Notes under the pieces: generated by a model
What the model saw: only the letters and a program-made list of their open reading frames with translations
The model's database searches: none
What the model was told of the DNA's origin: nothing
Assembly: GCF_018224925.1 (NCBI RefSeq)
Contig: NZ_JAGTUF010000011.1
Span: 1 to 64,000 of the forward strand
Direction of reading: 5' to 3'
Origin: Magnetospirillum sulfuroxidans
Lineage (GTDB): Bacteria > Pseudomonadota > Alphaproteobacteria > Rhodospirillales > Magnetospirillaceae
DNA length: 64,000 bases
In this document: positions 23,025 to 33,437 of the stretch, piece by piece
Numbering within the stretch: position 1 is the first letter of the stretch
Layout: the number at the start of each line of letters is the position of its first letter
Program-made: the position numbers and the translations under genes

Positions 23025-25457
23025 ATGGGCATGACGCGGCGGACAAGAATCATAGGTTTGGTGGCGGTGGCCCTGGTGGTCGCCGGATTGGGGGTTTTGC
23101 TGACCCGCGACTGGCGCAGCGCCATCATCGGTCTTAGCGCCCAAGCCGAACGAGCCTCAGGGCTGGGAATCGCCATCGACGGCAAGGCCCGGCTGGCCCT
23201 GTTGCCACTGGCCTTAACGGCCGAACAGGTGCGGCTGCACCGTGACGGCGCCCCCTTGGTTTCGGCCCAGCGGCTCTCGCTGCACCTGTCCTTGCCCGCC
23301 TTCCTGACCGGGCGTTTACAGGTCAGCGGCATCGCCCTGGACGAGGTCAAGCTGGGGCCGGTCGATCTTGACACCATCGAAGCGCGCTTCGCCGACCAGC
23401 GGTTGGATGGCTTCACCAAGGCTGGCGGCCATACCGTCACCTTCTCCGGCAATATCGACGCCGAGCAGAAAGCTTTCTTCCGGCTGACGGTGCCGACCGT
23501 GGGTTTGGCCCTGCATTTCGACGGCATGCTGGAAAGCGATCATGGAAACCCTGCGTTTTCCGGCCATCTCAGCCTGAACAGCGGCAATCTGGCGGCGCTT
23601 CTGCCGGCCTTGCCGTTGCCGTCGGGTCTGCTGGTCCGCGCCGAAGCGGACCTTGAGGCCGGCGATGGCCAGATCTCGCTGGTCAACCTGACCCTCGAAG
23701 GCAATGGCAGCCGCGCCGCGGGTTCCCTGGTCGCCCTCAGCGGCAGCCCGGCCTTGCTGGAAGCCGATCTTGGGATCGACGCCTTGGACCTGGACGCTTG
23801 GCATGCCAGCAAATCCACCGCCTTATCAGCCTTGCTGCCGCCGGCCCTGACACCGCCAAGCGAACACAAAGCGGCGGCTGAGCGCACGGCGCCGCAACCA
23901 GCCCCCGCCCCCCCGGCCCTCAGCTTGCCGACAGACCTGTTCGCCAGCGTGCGTTTGAATATCGACGCGGTGTCCTGGCACGGCCAAACCGTGCGCGATG
24001 TGCAAATTCAAGCCGGATTAGAGCAAGGCGAGGTGATCTTGCGCCATGCCCAGGCCAATATCCGCCCCAATCTGCGCCTGAATGCCGATGGCGCCTTGGC
24101 CGGCGCCCACTTCAAGGGCCGGCTCCGCCTGAATGGCCCAGGACTTTCCGGCCGCGCCGACCTGACCGCCGCCTGGCCCCAACTGGAATTGGCGGATATC
24201 CGCCTCAATCATGACGGCATGTTCGCCACCGGCCGGCTGGCGGCGGAATGGCAGGACGCCCTCCTCGCCGATTGGAGCGGCAGCATCGGCACCTGGCGCG
24301 ACACCGCCCTCAAGCTTCGTCTGCGTCCCGGCAACGCCGGCTTCGAGGCCAGCGATATCAGTCTGCGCATTGATTCCCTGGCGCTCCACGGCCAGGGCAG
24401 CGCCGACTTTTCCGCCCCCCGCCCCCGCATCACCGCGGCGTTGCGCGGCGATGACCTTGATTTGTCGACCCTGCCCGGATCGCCCATCCCACCAGCGGTG
24501 ACGCCGCGCAAGACCCTTGGCAAAACCTCGGCCCGCCCCCAACGCGCCCCTCCGCCGCAAAAGTCGGCTCCGACCAAATCCTCGCCGTTTTCAACCGCGC
24601 CCTTGGACTGGTCGGGACTGGAAATCGCCGATGGCGCCCTTACCGTGGAAGCCCATTCCCTGCGCGGCGGCTTCGGCCGATTGGAACAGCCGGCTTTGAC
24701 CGTCAGCCTCAATAACGGGACCGCCAAACTGGAAAGCCTGCGGGCCGGATGGTTGGGAGGAACTCTCAGCGCCAGCGGCGGCGTCAGCGGCGGCGCGGTT
24801 CCCAGTCTGCGACTTGACGCCACGCTGACCGGCCTGGATCTGGCCCAGGCCAAACCGGATTTGGCCGGGTTATCCCTGGAAAAAGGCCGCCTGAACGCGC
24901 AGCTGCGCCTGCACAGCTTTGGCAAAAGCAGCCGCGACATGGCCGCCAACGCCCAAGGAGAGGGCCAAGTGGACGGCGGCGCCGGCATCATCGGCGGTTT
25001 GGATTTGCCCGCTATCAACGGGCAATTGGCCCGGATCGAAAATATCGGCAATGTTCTGGCCTTGGTCCAAACCGGATTGGGCGGCGGACAGACCCCCTAT
25101 ACGCGATTGTCCGGCCGGGTGACGGTCAAGGACGGCATCGCCCGCAGCCCCGATTTCACCCTGACCGCCACCGGCGGGACGCTCGCCGCCGACAGCGCCG
25201 TCAATTTGACCGAATGGAGCACTCAAACCTCCGTGTCGCTGGCCTTGGCCGCCTTGCCGTCAACCCCGATCGTCGTGCACCTGTCCGGCCCCATGGGAAG
25301 CCCGCGCAAGGTCGTCGATGTCAACGCCCTGCAAAAGGCCCTGGTGCAAAGCGGCCTCGGCCGCGCCCTGGGCAAGGTCGAGGGCGGAAGTGAGGAAAAA
25401 GCCAACGGCGGCAAAATCCTAAAAGACCTGTTCCGTGCCTTTGGCGGCAAGAATTAG
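23025..25457 (+). CDS. AsmA family protein
   Basis: About 810 residues. An N-terminal anchor (TRRTRIIGLVAVALVVAGLGVLL) is followed by a long beta-rich periplasmic chain with the AsmA pattern (FLTGRLQVSGIALDEVKL, and near the C-terminus GQVDGGAGIIGGLDLPAINGQL). AsmA-like proteins are thought to move phospholipid between membranes or affect outer-membrane assembly. I chose ATG 23025 (AAGGCGG upstream); ATG 22974 at the previous stop is an alternative. A Pro/Ala-rich linker with KxS repeats is present near residues 495-525. Confidence 0.85.
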   Translation: MGMTRRTRIIGLVAVALVVAGLGVLLTRDWRSAIIGLSAQAERASGLGIAIDGKARLALLPLALTAEQVRLHRDGAPLVSAQRLSLHLSLPAFLTGRLQVSGIALDEVKLGPVDLDTIEARFADQRLDGFTKAGGHTVTFSGNIDAEQKAFFRLTVPTVGLALHFDGMLESDHGNPAFSGHLSLNSGNLAALLPALPLPSGLLVRAEADLEAGDGQISLVNLTLEGNGSRAAGSLVALSGSPALLEADLGIDALDLDAWHASKSTALSALLPPALTPPSEHKAAAERTAPQPAPAPPALSLPTDLFASVRLNIDAVSWHGQTVRDVQIQAGLEQGEVILRHAQANIRPNLRLNADGALAGAHFKGRLRLNGPGLSGRADLTAAWPQLELADIRLNHDGMFATGRLAAEWQDALLADWSGSIGTWRDTALKLRLRPGNAGFEASDISLRIDSLALHGQGSADFSAPRPRITAALRGDDLDLSTLPGSPIPPAVTPRKTLGKTSARPQRAPPPQKSAPTKSSPFSTAPLDWSGLEIADGALTVEAHSLRGGFGRLEQPALTVSLNNGTAKLESLRAGWLGGTLSASGGVSGGAVPSLRLDATLTGLDLAQAKPDLAGLSLEKGRLNAQLRLHSFGKSSRDMAANAQGEGQVDGGAGIIGGLDLPAINGQLARIENIGNVLALVQTGLGGGQTPYTRLSGRVTVKDGIARSPDFTLTATGGTLAADSAVNLTEWSTQTSVSLALAALPSTPIVVHLSGPMGSPRKVVDVNALQKALVQSGLGRALGKVEGGSEEKANGGKILKDLFRAFGGKN

Positions 25458-25506
25458 CCGCTTCCAATCATCGGGCTCTGATCGGAAACGGCGGCGCTGA
25501 ACACTC

Positions 25507-27201
25507 CTATCCTCGCACCGTCGTCAGGAAGTGCCGCACCTCGCCCCGCAAACGGTCGGTCTGATCATTCAAGCTCTTGGATGAATCCGACACCTGGGCC
25601 GCGTGGGCTCCCACCTCTTCGGTAACGGTGACCAAGCGGGTGATGAATTGCGACACGTCCTGCGCCCCCGTCGCCGCCTGATTGACATTGCGGCTGATTT
25701 CCTTGGTCGCCGCCGATTGCTCTTCCACCGCCGCGGCGATGGCCGAGGCCACTTCCGACATGGAGCCGATGGTCTGGCCGATGGCGCGGATGGCATCGAC
25801 GGCGTCATGGGTGGCCGATTGCACCGCTAAAATCTGATCGGTGATCTCGCTGGTCGCCTTGGCCGTCTGCGTCGCCAAGCTCTTGACCTCGCCCGCCACC
25901 ACGGCGAAGCCCTTGCCGGCATCGCCGGCGCGGGCCGCCTCGATGGTAGCGTTCAGCGCCAGCAGATTGGTCTGGTTGGCGATGGTGGAAATCAGCTTGA
26001 CCACTTCGCCGATCCGCGACGCCGCCTCGGACAGACCGGCAATGCATTCATTGGTCTGGCTGGCCTTTTCCACCGCGTCGTCGGCGATGCGGGTGGAATG
26101 CTGCACTTGGCCGCTGATTTCATGAATGGAGGCCGACAATTCCTCGGTGGCGGCGGCCACGGTCTGAATATTGGCATTCACCTGTTCCGCCGCCCCGGCA
26201 ACGCTGGTGGCGTCACACCGCGCATTTTCGGCGATATCAGCCATGCCGCGCGCCGCGCCGTCATTGACGCCGACGGCACCGCCCATGCCCTCGACCACGC
26301 CTTGGATCGAGGCTTCGAAGCTATCGGCGAGGTCCAGCATGGCTTGTCGCCGCTGCGCTTCGGTTTGCGCTTTCATCTGTTCTTGTTCGGCCCGCAGACG
26401 GGCGGCGGCGCCGGCCTCGTCGCGCAGCACGGCGATGGCCGTGGCCAACACCCCGATTTCATCGGCGCGGGTGATCGCCGGCACCTCGACCTGATAATCG
26501 CCCGCACTGATCTGGCCGGTCACCGTTGCCAATTGGCGCATGGGCTTGGCGATGGAACGGGCAATGGTCCAGGCGATCAACAGCACCACGGCTAAAATAG
26601 CCAGACTGATCAGGGCCAGGTCGCGCAAGGTTGCGCGGAAGGCGGCGTCCACATCGTCAAGATAGATGCCGGTGCCGACGAACCATTGCCACGGCTCGAA
26701 ACCAACCACCGACGACACCTTACGCTCGGGAACATCCGAGCCCGCCTTGGGGAACCAGTAAAAAACATGCCCCCCCTTGCCCTTGGCCAGCTCGATCATC
26801 TTGGGCATATAAGCGAAGCCGTTGGCGTCTTGAGCATCAATGAAGTTCTTGCCTTCACGTTCCGGGCGCGGCCCCAACGCCACCGTATTGCCAAGGAAAT
26901 CGTAAACGAAGAAGTAATCGCTGCCCGCATAGCGCATGCCGCGAATGGCCGCGGCGGCCAGCTTCTTCGCGGTCGCCTCGTCAAACTCGCCCTTTTTGCT
27001 GCGGGCATGGAATTCGCCGGCAATATCGCGCGCGGCCTCGGCCAGATTGCGGGTCTTGCCGATCGCCGCCTCCAGCTTTTCCTGTTTGACGAAATTGGCA
27101 GCGATGATGGTCAAGACCAACAGCCCCACCGCAGCCAAACCGGCCAAGGCGATCAGCGGCACCAGCACGGTCTTGGATTGAAACACAGATTTCTTCTGCA
27201 T
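25507..27201 (-). CDS. Methyl-accepting chemotaxis protein, sCache_2 sensor
   Basis: A 564-residue chemoreceptor: first membrane segment at about 10-36, periplasmic single-Cache (sCache_2) domain ([39 protein letters not shown]), second segment near 190-215, HAMP, and a cytoplasmic MA domain with the hairpin tip [20 protein letters not shown]. The GGGGGA ribosome binding site favours ATG 27201. It is a tandem paralogue of the next gene and almost identical to it in the signalling half. Confidence 0.95.
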   Translation of the reverse strand: MQKKSVFQSKTVLVPLIALAGLAAVGLLVLTIIAANFVKQEKLEAAIGKTRNLAEAARDIAGEFHARSKKGEFDEATAKKLAAAAIRGMRYAGSDYFFVYDFLGNTVALGPRPEREGKNFIDAQDANGFAYMPKMIELAKGKGGHVFYWFPKAGSDVPERKVSSVVGFEPWQWFVGTGIYLDDVDAAFRATLRDLALISLAILAVVLLIAWTIARSIAKPMRQLATVTGQISAGDYQVEVPAITRADEIGVLATAIAVLRDEAGAAARLRAEQEQMKAQTEAQRRQAMLDLADSFEASIQGVVEGMGGAVGVNDGAARGMADIAENARCDATSVAGAAEQVNANIQTVAAATEELSASIHEISGQVQHSTRIADDAVEKASQTNECIAGLSEAASRIGEVVKLISTIANQTNLLALNATIEAARAGDAGKGFAVVAGEVKSLATQTAKATSEITDQILAVQSATHDAVDAIRAIGQTIGSMSEVASAIAAAVEEQSAATKEISRNVNQAATGAQDVSQFITRLVTVTEEVGAHAAQVSDSSKSLNDQTDRLRGEVRHFLTTVRG

Positions 27202-27499
27202 ATCGTCCCCCAAGTCAGTTCACGCATGAGAGGAAGTATCTTTTGCAAAAATCAATGAATATAGAATTAGATCACATCTAATGTATTCAACAGACCTTTG
27301 CTCACAACCGTCTCTCCCGTCATATCGACGAAAAACATTACAGACAAAAGAACCAAGTCCAGAGTCTAAAATGTCCTTTTAGTCCGTTTGAACAGCACCG
27401 ATCCTCTGTTTCGCGACAAAAGGAGGAGCGCCTCAAGCAAGAACGACAAAAGCCGAGAGACCCGCCCCCGGCTTTCGTCATTACCGTCTTTCCAACACT
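27202..27499. other. Spacer between the tandem chemoreceptors
   Basis: About 300 bases, AT-rich close to the start of the downstream receptor, which should hold its promoter. A stem AAAGCCG/CGGCTTT around 27,451-27,477 followed on the minus strand by TTTGTCG looks like a terminator for the upstream receptor at 27,500-29,197. No gene is seen. Confidence 0.5.
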
Positions 27500-29197
27500 T
27501 CAGGCGGCCCGAACCGTAGCCAGGAAATTTTCCACCTCGCCCCGCAAGCGGCCGGTCTGGTCGTTCAGGCTATCGGACGAATGCGACACCTGGCTGGCGT
27601 GATGGCCGACCTCTTCGGTGACGGTGACCAAGCGGGTGATGAATTCCGACACTTCCTGCGCCCCCATCGCCGCCTGATTGACATTGCGGCTGATTTCCTT
27701 GGTCGCCGCCGATTGCTCTTCCACCGCCGCGGCGATGGTCGAGGCCACTTCCGACATGGAACCGATGGTCTGGCCGATGGCGCGGATGGCATCGACGGCG
27801 TCATGGGTGGCCGATTGCACCGCCAAAATCTGATCGGTGATTTCACTGGTCGCCTTGGCCGTCTGCGTCGCCAAACCCTTGACCTCGCCCGCCACCACGG
27901 CGAAACCCTTGCCGGCCTCGCCGGCGCGGGCGGCTTCGATGGTGGCGTTCAGCGCCAGCAGATTGGTCTGGTTGGCGATGGTGGAAATCAGCTTGACCAC
28001 TTCACCGATCCGCGACGCCGCCTCGGACAGACCGGCAATGCATTCGTTGGTCTGGCTGGCCTTTTCCACCGCTTCGTCGGCGATGCGAGTGGAATGCTGC
28101 ACTTGGCCGCTGATTTCATGGATGGAGGCCGACAATTCCTCGGTGGCGGCGGCCACGGTCTGAATATTGGCATTCACCTGTTCCGCCGCCCCGGCAACGC
28201 TGGTGGCGTCACACCGCGCATTTTCGGCGATATCGGCCATGCCGCGCGCCGCGCCGTCATTGACGCCGACGGCACTGCCCATGCCCTCGACCACGCCCCT
28301 GACGCTGCCTTCGAAGTTGTCGGCCAATTCCAGCATGGCGTGCCGGCGCTCTGTCTCGGCCCGCACCTTCATCTGTTCTTGTTCGGCCCGCAGACGGGCG
28401 GCGGCGCCGGCCTCGTCGCGCAGCACGGCGATGGCCGTGGCCAACACACCGATTTCATCGGCGCGGGTGATCGCCGGCACCTCGACCTGATAATCGCCCG
28501 CACTGATCTGGCCGGTCACCTTGGCCAATTGGCGCATGGGATTGGCGATGGAACGGGCGATGGCCCAGGCGATCAACAGCACCACGGCTAAAATAGCCAG
28601 ACTGATCAGGGCCAGGTCGCGCAAAGTGTCACGGAAAGCGGCATCGACGTCGTCAAGATAGATGCCGGTGCCGACAACCCATTGCCACGGCTGATAGCCG
28701 ACCACCGACGACACCTTGCGTTCCGGCACGGTAGCCCCAGCCTTGGGGAAAAAATAGAAGATGTGACCGCCCTTGAGCTTGGCCATTTCGATCATCTTGG
28801 GGATATAGACAAAGCCGTTGGCATCCTTGGACTCGATAAACGGCTTGCCTTCGCGTTCGGGCTTGGAACCATGGACGACATTGACGCCGGCATAATCATA
28901 GACGAAGAAATACTCGTCGCCGTCATAATGCATGCCGCGAATGGCGTTCTTGGCCAGCTTTTGCGCTGTCGCTTGATCGAATTCGCCCTTTTGCGCACGG
29001 GCATCGAATTCGGCGGCGATATCACGCGCCGCCTCCACCAGATTGCGGGTCTTGCCGATCGCCGCATCCAGCTTTTCCTGCTTGACGAAATCGGCGGCGA
29101 CGACGGTCAACCCCAACAGGCCAACCGCGCTTAGGGCTACCAGCCCCAGCAGCCGCACCATGATGGATTTAATCTGAAACGATGATTTCGCCGCCAT
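27500..29197 (-). CDS. Methyl-accepting chemotaxis protein, sCache_2 sensor (paralogue)
   Basis: A 565-residue chemoreceptor with the same plan as its neighbour: N-terminal anchor, sCache_2 domain ([36 protein letters not shown]), second anchor, HAMP and MA domain. The HAMP/MA half is almost identical to the other copy while the sensor domain differs at many residues, so the two probably sense related but different ligands. ATG 29197 follows GGGGGAG; the longer frame lacks similarity. Confidence 0.95.
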   Translation of the reverse strand: MAAKSSFQIKSIMVRLLGLVALSAVGLLGLTVVAADFVKQEKLDAAIGKTRNLVEAARDIAAEFDARAQKGEFDQATAQKLAKNAIRGMHYDGDEYFFVYDYAGVNVVHGSKPEREGKPFIESKDANGFVYIPKMIEMAKLKGGHIFYFFPKAGATVPERKVSSVVGYQPWQWVVGTGIYLDDVDAAFRDTLRDLALISLAILAVVLLIAWAIARSIANPMRQLAKVTGQISAGDYQVEVPAITRADEIGVLATAIAVLRDEAGAAARLRAEQEQMKVRAETERRHAMLELADNFEGSVRGVVEGMGSAVGVNDGAARGMADIAENARCDATSVAGAAEQVNANIQTVAAATEELSASIHEISGQVQHSTRIADEAVEKASQTNECIAGLSEAASRIGEVVKLISTIANQTNLLALNATIEAARAGEAGKGFAVVAGEVKGLATQTAKATSEITDQILAVQSATHDAVDAIRAIGQTIGSMSEVASTIAAAVEEQSAATKEISRNVNQAAMGAQEVSEFITRLVTVTEEVGHHASQVSHSSDSLNDQTGRLRGEVENFLATVRAA

Positions 29198-29398
29198 GGC
29201 CGCTACTCCCCCGTCACCTTCCCCCCCAACCGCCGCATCGTCGCGGGCCGGCATCGGATGGAAACACCTGTGGTCCAGAGATGGTACATCCGGCTTCGCC
29301 AGGACAGCCATCGTGCTTAGGACGCAAAACAGGTGATGATTCAGCAGGATACAGACGGAAAAGTCAATACTTTCGTATCAGGCCACAGGCCATAAGGC

Positions 29399-29899
29399 CT
29401 AATCGTGTTCGGCCTCTGGGCCGGCATCCACATCAATGGGCACGCCCGGCTGATGCTTGGAATTACGGATGGCCAGCGAGCTTTTGACGTGGCTGATATT
29501 GGGGGCGGCGGTCAGCCGGGTGGTGAGGAAGCGCTGATAATCGTCCCAGTCATGGGCGACGATTTTCAGCAGGAAATCAGTTTCCCCGGCCAGCATGTGG
29601 CATTCCCGCACCTCGGCCCAGCCCAGGACCAGTTCCTCGAAAGCGCGCAAATCGGCCTCGGCCTGGCTGTTCAGTCCGACATGGGCGAACACGGTCACAT
29701 TGAAGCCTAACGCATGAGGCTCGATCTCGGCATGATAGCCGCGGATATAGCCCGCCTCCTCCAGCGCCCGAACACGGCGCAGGCAGGGAGGGGCGGAAAT
29801 GCCGGCACGGCGCGCCAGTTCGACATTCGTCATCCGACCATCGGCTTGCAAATCCGCCAGAATTCGACGGTCGATGCGGTCCAACTTGACCCGCTGCAT
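29399..29899 (-). CDS. Lrp/AsnC family transcriptional regulator
   Basis: A 166-residue regulator. The N-terminal AsnC-type helix-turn-helix (LDRIDRRILADLQADGRMTNVELARRAG) is followed by the RAM ligand-binding domain (ECHMLAGETDFLLKI). The last 20 residues are an acidic extension not usual for the family. Such proteins sense amino acids. It is divergent from the peroxiredoxin gene, about 265 bases apart. Confidence 0.93.
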   Translation of the reverse strand: MQRVKLDRIDRRILADLQADGRMTNVELARRAGISAPPCLRRVRALEEAGYIRGYHAEIEPHALGFNVTVFAHVGLNSQAEADLRAFEELVLGWAEVRECHMLAGETDFLLKIVAHDWDDYQRFLTTRLTAAPNISHVKSSLAIRNSKHQPGVPIDVDAGPEAEHD

Positions 29900-30165
29900 T
29901 AGGGAACTCCAAAAGCGAGGCGATTTACGAAATTATATTACCTCGGCAATTCTCATCCGCCAAGGCCCACGTTGCGGCGCCACAAGACTTTGCGTATTTT
30001 CCTTGCGCAAAAGCCCGGATAGACGCAACCCCTGGTGCGAATAACTCTCTTTTCAGGTCGCACCCCGCTCGACCTTGTTAAAATCATTCCACCTTGCACC
30101 CCCACCCCCAGCGGTTTAAATTGCCACACGTTTCACATTCCCTATCTTTCGAGGAGCCCGTTAGG

Positions 30166-30786
30166 ATGTCCGACGCCGTCAATCCCATGAGCCTGGTGAC
30201 CACCGCCGCCCCGGATTTCACCGCCCCGGCGGTGATGCCCGACAATTCCATCGACGAAGGCTTCAACCTGAAGTCCTATCTGGCTGGCTCCTACGGTCTG
30301 GTGTTCTTCTATCCGCTCGACTTCACTTTCGTCTGCCCCTCGGAAATCTTGGCCCATGACCATCGCGTCAAGGCCTTGGCGGAAAAGAATTGCAAGGTCG
30401 TCGCCGTCTCGGTGGATTCCCATTTCACCCATCTGGCCTGGAAGAATACCTCGGTGGACAAGGGCGGCCTCGGCAACGTCCAGTTCCCCATGGTCGCGGA
30501 TCTGACCAAGTCCATCGCCAAATCCTATGGCGTTTTGATCAACGACGCCGTCGCCCTGCGCGGTTCGTTCCTGATCGACAAGAACGGCAACGTCCAGGTC
30601 GCCCACGTCAACAATCTGCCGCTGGGCCGCAACGTCGACGAGATGCTGCGTCTGGTCGACGCGTTGCAGTTCCACGAGGAACACGGCGAAGTCTGTCCGG
30701 CCGGTTGGCAGAAGGGCAAGGCCGGCATGACCGCCAGCCCCGATGGCGTCGCCCAGTATCTGGCCGCGCACGCCAGCGAGCTGTAA
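30166..30786 (+). CDS. Typical 2-Cys peroxiredoxin (AhpC/Prx1 type)
   Basis: A 206-residue peroxidase. Peroxidatic C57 is in FTFVCPSE and resolving C177 in GEVCPAGW, as in typical 2-Cys peroxiredoxins, which reduce hydrogen and organic peroxides. The gene is followed by thioredoxin reductase, so electrons probably come from NADPH through TrxB and thioredoxin. ATG 30166 has GAGGAG upstream; the longer frame is not conserved. Confidence 0.95.
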   Translation: MSDAVNPMSLVTTAAPDFTAPAVMPDNSIDEGFNLKSYLAGSYGLVFFYPLDFTFVCPSEILAHDHRVKALAEKNCKVVAVSVDSHFTHLAWKNTSVDKGGLGNVQFPMVADLTKSIAKSYGVLINDAVALRGSFLIDKNGNVQVAHVNNLPLGRNVDEMLRLVDALQFHEEHGEVCPAGWQKGKAGMTASPDGVAQYLAAHASEL

Positions 30787-30810
30787 TTCACCCTAACGGT
30801 GGATCGGCGG

Positions 30811-30838
30811 GGGCGCGGGGAAATCTCGCGCCCTTTTT
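30811..30838 (+). terminator. Intrinsic terminator after peroxiredoxin gene
   Basis: GGGCGCG (30811-30817) pairs with CGCGCCC (30827-30833) and is followed by TTTTT. The trxB gene downstream thus either has its own promoter or is reached by read-through. Confidence 0.8.
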
Positions 30839-30915
30839 CCGTTTCCGATCATCACCTTGCACCAAGCCGTGCCACGCCTTATCTTCTGTCGAGTTTCGGA
30901 GCCCAAGGAATCCCC

Positions 30916-31866
30916 ATGGCCACCCATCGCACCAAAGTCCTGATCCTGGGATCGGGCCCGGCCGGCTGCACCGCCGCCATCTATGCCGCTCGCGCCAATC
31001 TCGAGCCGATTCTCGTCGCCGGATTACAGCCGGGCGGTCAATTGACCATCACCACCGACGTCGAGAATTATCCCGGCTTCGCCGCCCCCATCCAGGGGCC
31101 GTGGCTGATGGAGCAGATGCAGGCCCAAGCCGAGCATGTGGGGGCGCAATTCCTGTACGACACCATCGTCGATGTCGATTTGTCCAAGCGGCCATTCGTG
31201 GCCAAGGGCGATTCCGGCGACGAATATGTCGGCGACACCCTGATTATCTGTACCGGCGCCACCGCGCGCTGGCTCGGCCTTGACTCCGAACAGAAATATC
31301 AAGGCGCCGGCGTTTCCGCCTGCGCCACCTGCGATGGTTTTTTCTTCCGCAACAAGGAAGTCGTGGTGGTCGGCGGCGGCAATTCCGCCGTCGAAGAAGC
31401 GATCTATCTGGCCGGCATCGCCAGCAAGGTCACCCTGGTTCACCGCCGCGACAGCCTGCGCGCCGAAAAGATCGCCCAAGACCGCCTGTTCGCCAATCCC
31501 AAGGTGCATGTGGTCTGGGATAGCGCCATCGACGAAATCCTGGGCGAAGGCACGCCGCCCGGCGTCACCGCCGTGCGCCTCAAGAACGTCAAGACCGGCC
31601 AAACCAGCGAACTGGCCTGTGACGGCGTGTTCATCGCCATCGGCCACACGCCCAATACCGACCTGTTCAAGGGGGCGGTGACCATCGACGCCGAAGGCTA
31701 TATCGTCACCGCCGCCGGCGCCACCAGCACCAACATCTCCGGTGTTTACGCCGCCGGCGATGTCCAAGACAAGATCTACCGCCAAGCGGTCACCGCCGCC
31801 GGCACCGGCTGCATGGCGGCATTGGAAGCGGAACGTTTCCTCGCCATCCATGGACACGACGCCTAA
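30916..31866 (+). CDS. trxB: Thioredoxin reductase
   Basis: A 316-residue FAD/NADPH oxidoreductase that regenerates reduced thioredoxin. FAD motif GSGPAG (12-17), redox pair C136-A-T-C139 (CATCDGF) and NADPH motif GGGNSAVEEA are all intact, and the C-terminal FAD motif GVYAAGDVQD is present. AAGGAA precedes ATG 30916. The neighbouring peroxiredoxin is the likely partner system. Confidence 0.97.
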   Translation: MATHRTKVLILGSGPAGCTAAIYAARANLEPILVAGLQPGGQLTITTDVENYPGFAAPIQGPWLMEQMQAQAEHVGAQFLYDTIVDVDLSKRPFVAKGDSGDEYVGDTLIICTGATARWLGLDSEQKYQGAGVSACATCDGFFFRNKEVVVVGGGNSAVEEAIYLAGIASKVTLVHRRDSLRAEKIAQDRLFANPKVHVVWDSAIDEILGEGTPPGVTAVRLKNVKTGQTSELACDGVFIAIGHTPNTDLFKGAVTIDAEGYIVTAAGATSTNISGVYAAGDVQDKIYRQAVTAAGTGCMAALEAERFLAIHGHDA

Positions 31867-31894
31867 CTTACGGCAACATTACAGTTGAACTGGT

Positions 31895-31920
31895 AACGTG
31901 GCCATCGGGGGCCACGTTTT
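31895..31920 (+). terminator. Intrinsic terminator after trxB
   Basis: AACGTGGCC (31895-31903) pairs perfectly with GGCCACGTT (31910-31918) around ATCGGG, followed by TT and CC. The stem is strong but the T-run is short. Confidence 0.65.
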
Positions 31921-31952
31921 CCGGTTCCCCGGAAAGGAGCCGGCGTTAGAAC

Positions 31953-32846
31953 ATGGATTGGGACAAACTCAGGGTCTTCCATGCGGTGGCGGAAGCGGGC
32001 AGCTTCACCCATGCGGGCGAGGTCCTGAACCTCAGCCAGTCGGCCGTCAGCCGCCAGATCAGCGCCCTCGAGGAAAGCTTGAATCTGCCGCTGTTCCATC
32101 GTCACGCCCGCGGCCTGATCCTAACCGAGCAAGGCGAGTTGCTGTACAAGACAGCACGGGAAATATTTTCCAAACTGGCCATGACCGAGGCGCTGCTGAC
32201 CGAAAGTCGCGAGCGCCCGCAAGGCCCGTTGAAGATCACCACGACCGTGGCCTTTGGCTCGCTGTGGCTGACGCCCCGGATCAAGGAATTCCTTGACCTT
32301 TATCCCGATATCGCCGTCACCATGGTGCTTTATGACGGTGAATTGGATTTGGCCATGCGCGAAGCCGATGTCGCCATCCGCATGATGCCGCCGCGTCAGC
32401 CCGACCTGATTCAGCGCCACCTGCTGACCATGCATTACAATGTCTACGCCGCGCCGGAATACCTGAAAAAATACGGCATGCCGAAGACGGCCGAGGATTT
32501 GGACAACCACCACATCGTCATCTATGGCGACGACGCCCGGGTGTCGCCGCCAGTGGCCAACGTCAATTGGCTGCTGGAAACCGGGGCGACACCGTCTAGC
32601 CCGCGACGGCCGGTGCTGGAAGTCAACAACATCTACGGCATCTATCGGGCGGTGAAATCAGGCCTGGGTATCGCCGCCCTGCCCGATTACATGACCACCG
32701 AGGCCGATAATCTGGTCCATGTGCTGCCCGAGTTGAAGGGGCCGAAGCTGGACACCTATTTCGTCTATCCGGAAGAATTGCGCCACTCCAAGCGCATCAC
32801 CGTCTTCCGCGACTTCCTGCTGCACAAGATTCAGGAATCCCTGTAG
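31953..32846 (+). CDS. LysR family transcriptional regulator
   Basis: A 297-residue regulator: N-terminal winged helix (LRVFHAVAEAGSFTHAGEVL, SQSAVSRQISALEESL) and a two-lobe ligand-binding domain (LKITTTVAFGSLWLTPRIKEF). The GAVESGLG-like segment AVKSGLGIAALPDYM near the C-terminus is typical. No divergent target operon is adjacent. Targets are unknown. Confidence 0.93.
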   Translation: MDWDKLRVFHAVAEAGSFTHAGEVLNLSQSAVSRQISALEESLNLPLFHRHARGLILTEQGELLYKTAREIFSKLAMTEALLTESRERPQGPLKITTTVAFGSLWLTPRIKEFLDLYPDIAVTMVLYDGELDLAMREADVAIRMMPPRQPDLIQRHLLTMHYNVYAAPEYLKKYGMPKTAEDLDNHHIVIYGDDARVSPPVANVNWLLETGATPSSPRRPVLEVNNIYGIYRAVKSGLGIAALPDYMTTEADNLVHVLPELKGPKLDTYFVYPEELRHSKRITVFRDFLLHKIQESL

Positions 32847-33021
32847 GCACGCATCGCCATGCCGCGCGTTGACGCCCGTCAACCGCGTCAAGGCGCATGC
32901 CCTGTCAACATGCCTCAATTCCAAGCAGGATAAGGCCTTGGCCTTTGGTATGCACACTTTGCATGCCCCCACTGCCATTTTTCCCATGGTTCCGCACCGC
33001 AACATCTCGTACAAGTGGCCA
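32847..33021. other. First part of gene-free gap after LysR gene
   Basis: About 175 bases without a convincing gene. GTTGACG and CGTCAAC, separated by two bases around 32,870-32,886, form an inverted repeat. The promoter of the structured RNA candidate further on should lie here. Confidence 0.4.
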
Positions 33022-33185
33022 TCGGCTGTTGCAACGCAACACCGACAGAGTTTCGGCAAGCCATGCTTGCCGTTTCCCGAGGTCTCCTCGGGATATCCAG
33101 GGTCCTAGTTGGATCCTACGTCTCCTAGACGTGAAGCCTCCCTGTTTGACTTAGGCCCCGGTGCATAACCGGGGCCTCTCTTTTT
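33022..33185 (+). ncRNA. Candidate structured small RNA with five hairpins and terminator
   Basis: Consecutive hairpins occur without coding potential: TCGG..CCGA enclosing GTTGC-AAC-GCAAC (33022-33045); CGGCAAGC-CAT-GCTTGCCG (33054-33072); CCCGAGG-TCT-CCTCGGG (33076-33092); AGGGTCC-TAGTT-GGATCCT with one GU pair (33099-33117); ACGTCT-CCT-AGACGT (33118-33132). An intrinsic terminator follows. CUCC motifs recur in the third and fifth hairpins and CCUCCC lies single-stranded before the terminator, similar to anti-Shine-Dalgarno loops in alphaproteobacterial sRNAs. The exact 5' end is unknown. Confidence 0.6.
33153..33185 (+). terminator. Strong intrinsic terminator
   Basis: AGGCCCCGG (33153-33161) pairs perfectly with CCGGGGCCT (33169-33177) around TGCATAA, followed by CTC and TTTTT at 33,181-33,185. 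No protein gene ends nearby on this strand except the LysR gene over 300 bases upstream, so it probably ends a non-coding transcript. Confidence 0.88.
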
Positions 33186-33437
33186 GTGCGGGTTCCAACG
33201 GGTCTGGGCTTGTGGCAACGAAGCCCAGGACGCCGCCCATGTGGCGGGGGAGGGATTACCCGCCCGCCGATCGCCATCCCGTATCCATGCAGGTTGACGT
33301 GATCCCCCCTGATCGTTCTTAACCCCGAACCGAGGCCAGGGCCGATCAACATACATCTATTAACTTCATAAATTGCATTCCATACCACCAAGGGCTAAGG
33401 TTGATCCTATTGCACGTCGCTTTTCCCATAGGATCGG
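33186..33437. other. Gene-free spacer before chemotaxis locus
   Basis: About 250 bases after the terminator. AT content rises near 33,345-33,400, suitable for the promoter of the plus-strand chemotaxis-linked genes. No gene or clear RNA structure is seen. Confidence 0.4.

Noticed and set aside
27581-28591. Long plus-strand open frame opposite a chemoreceptor
   Set aside because: Antisense shadow; the His/Gly/Asp-rich sequence mirrors receptor codons on the other strand.
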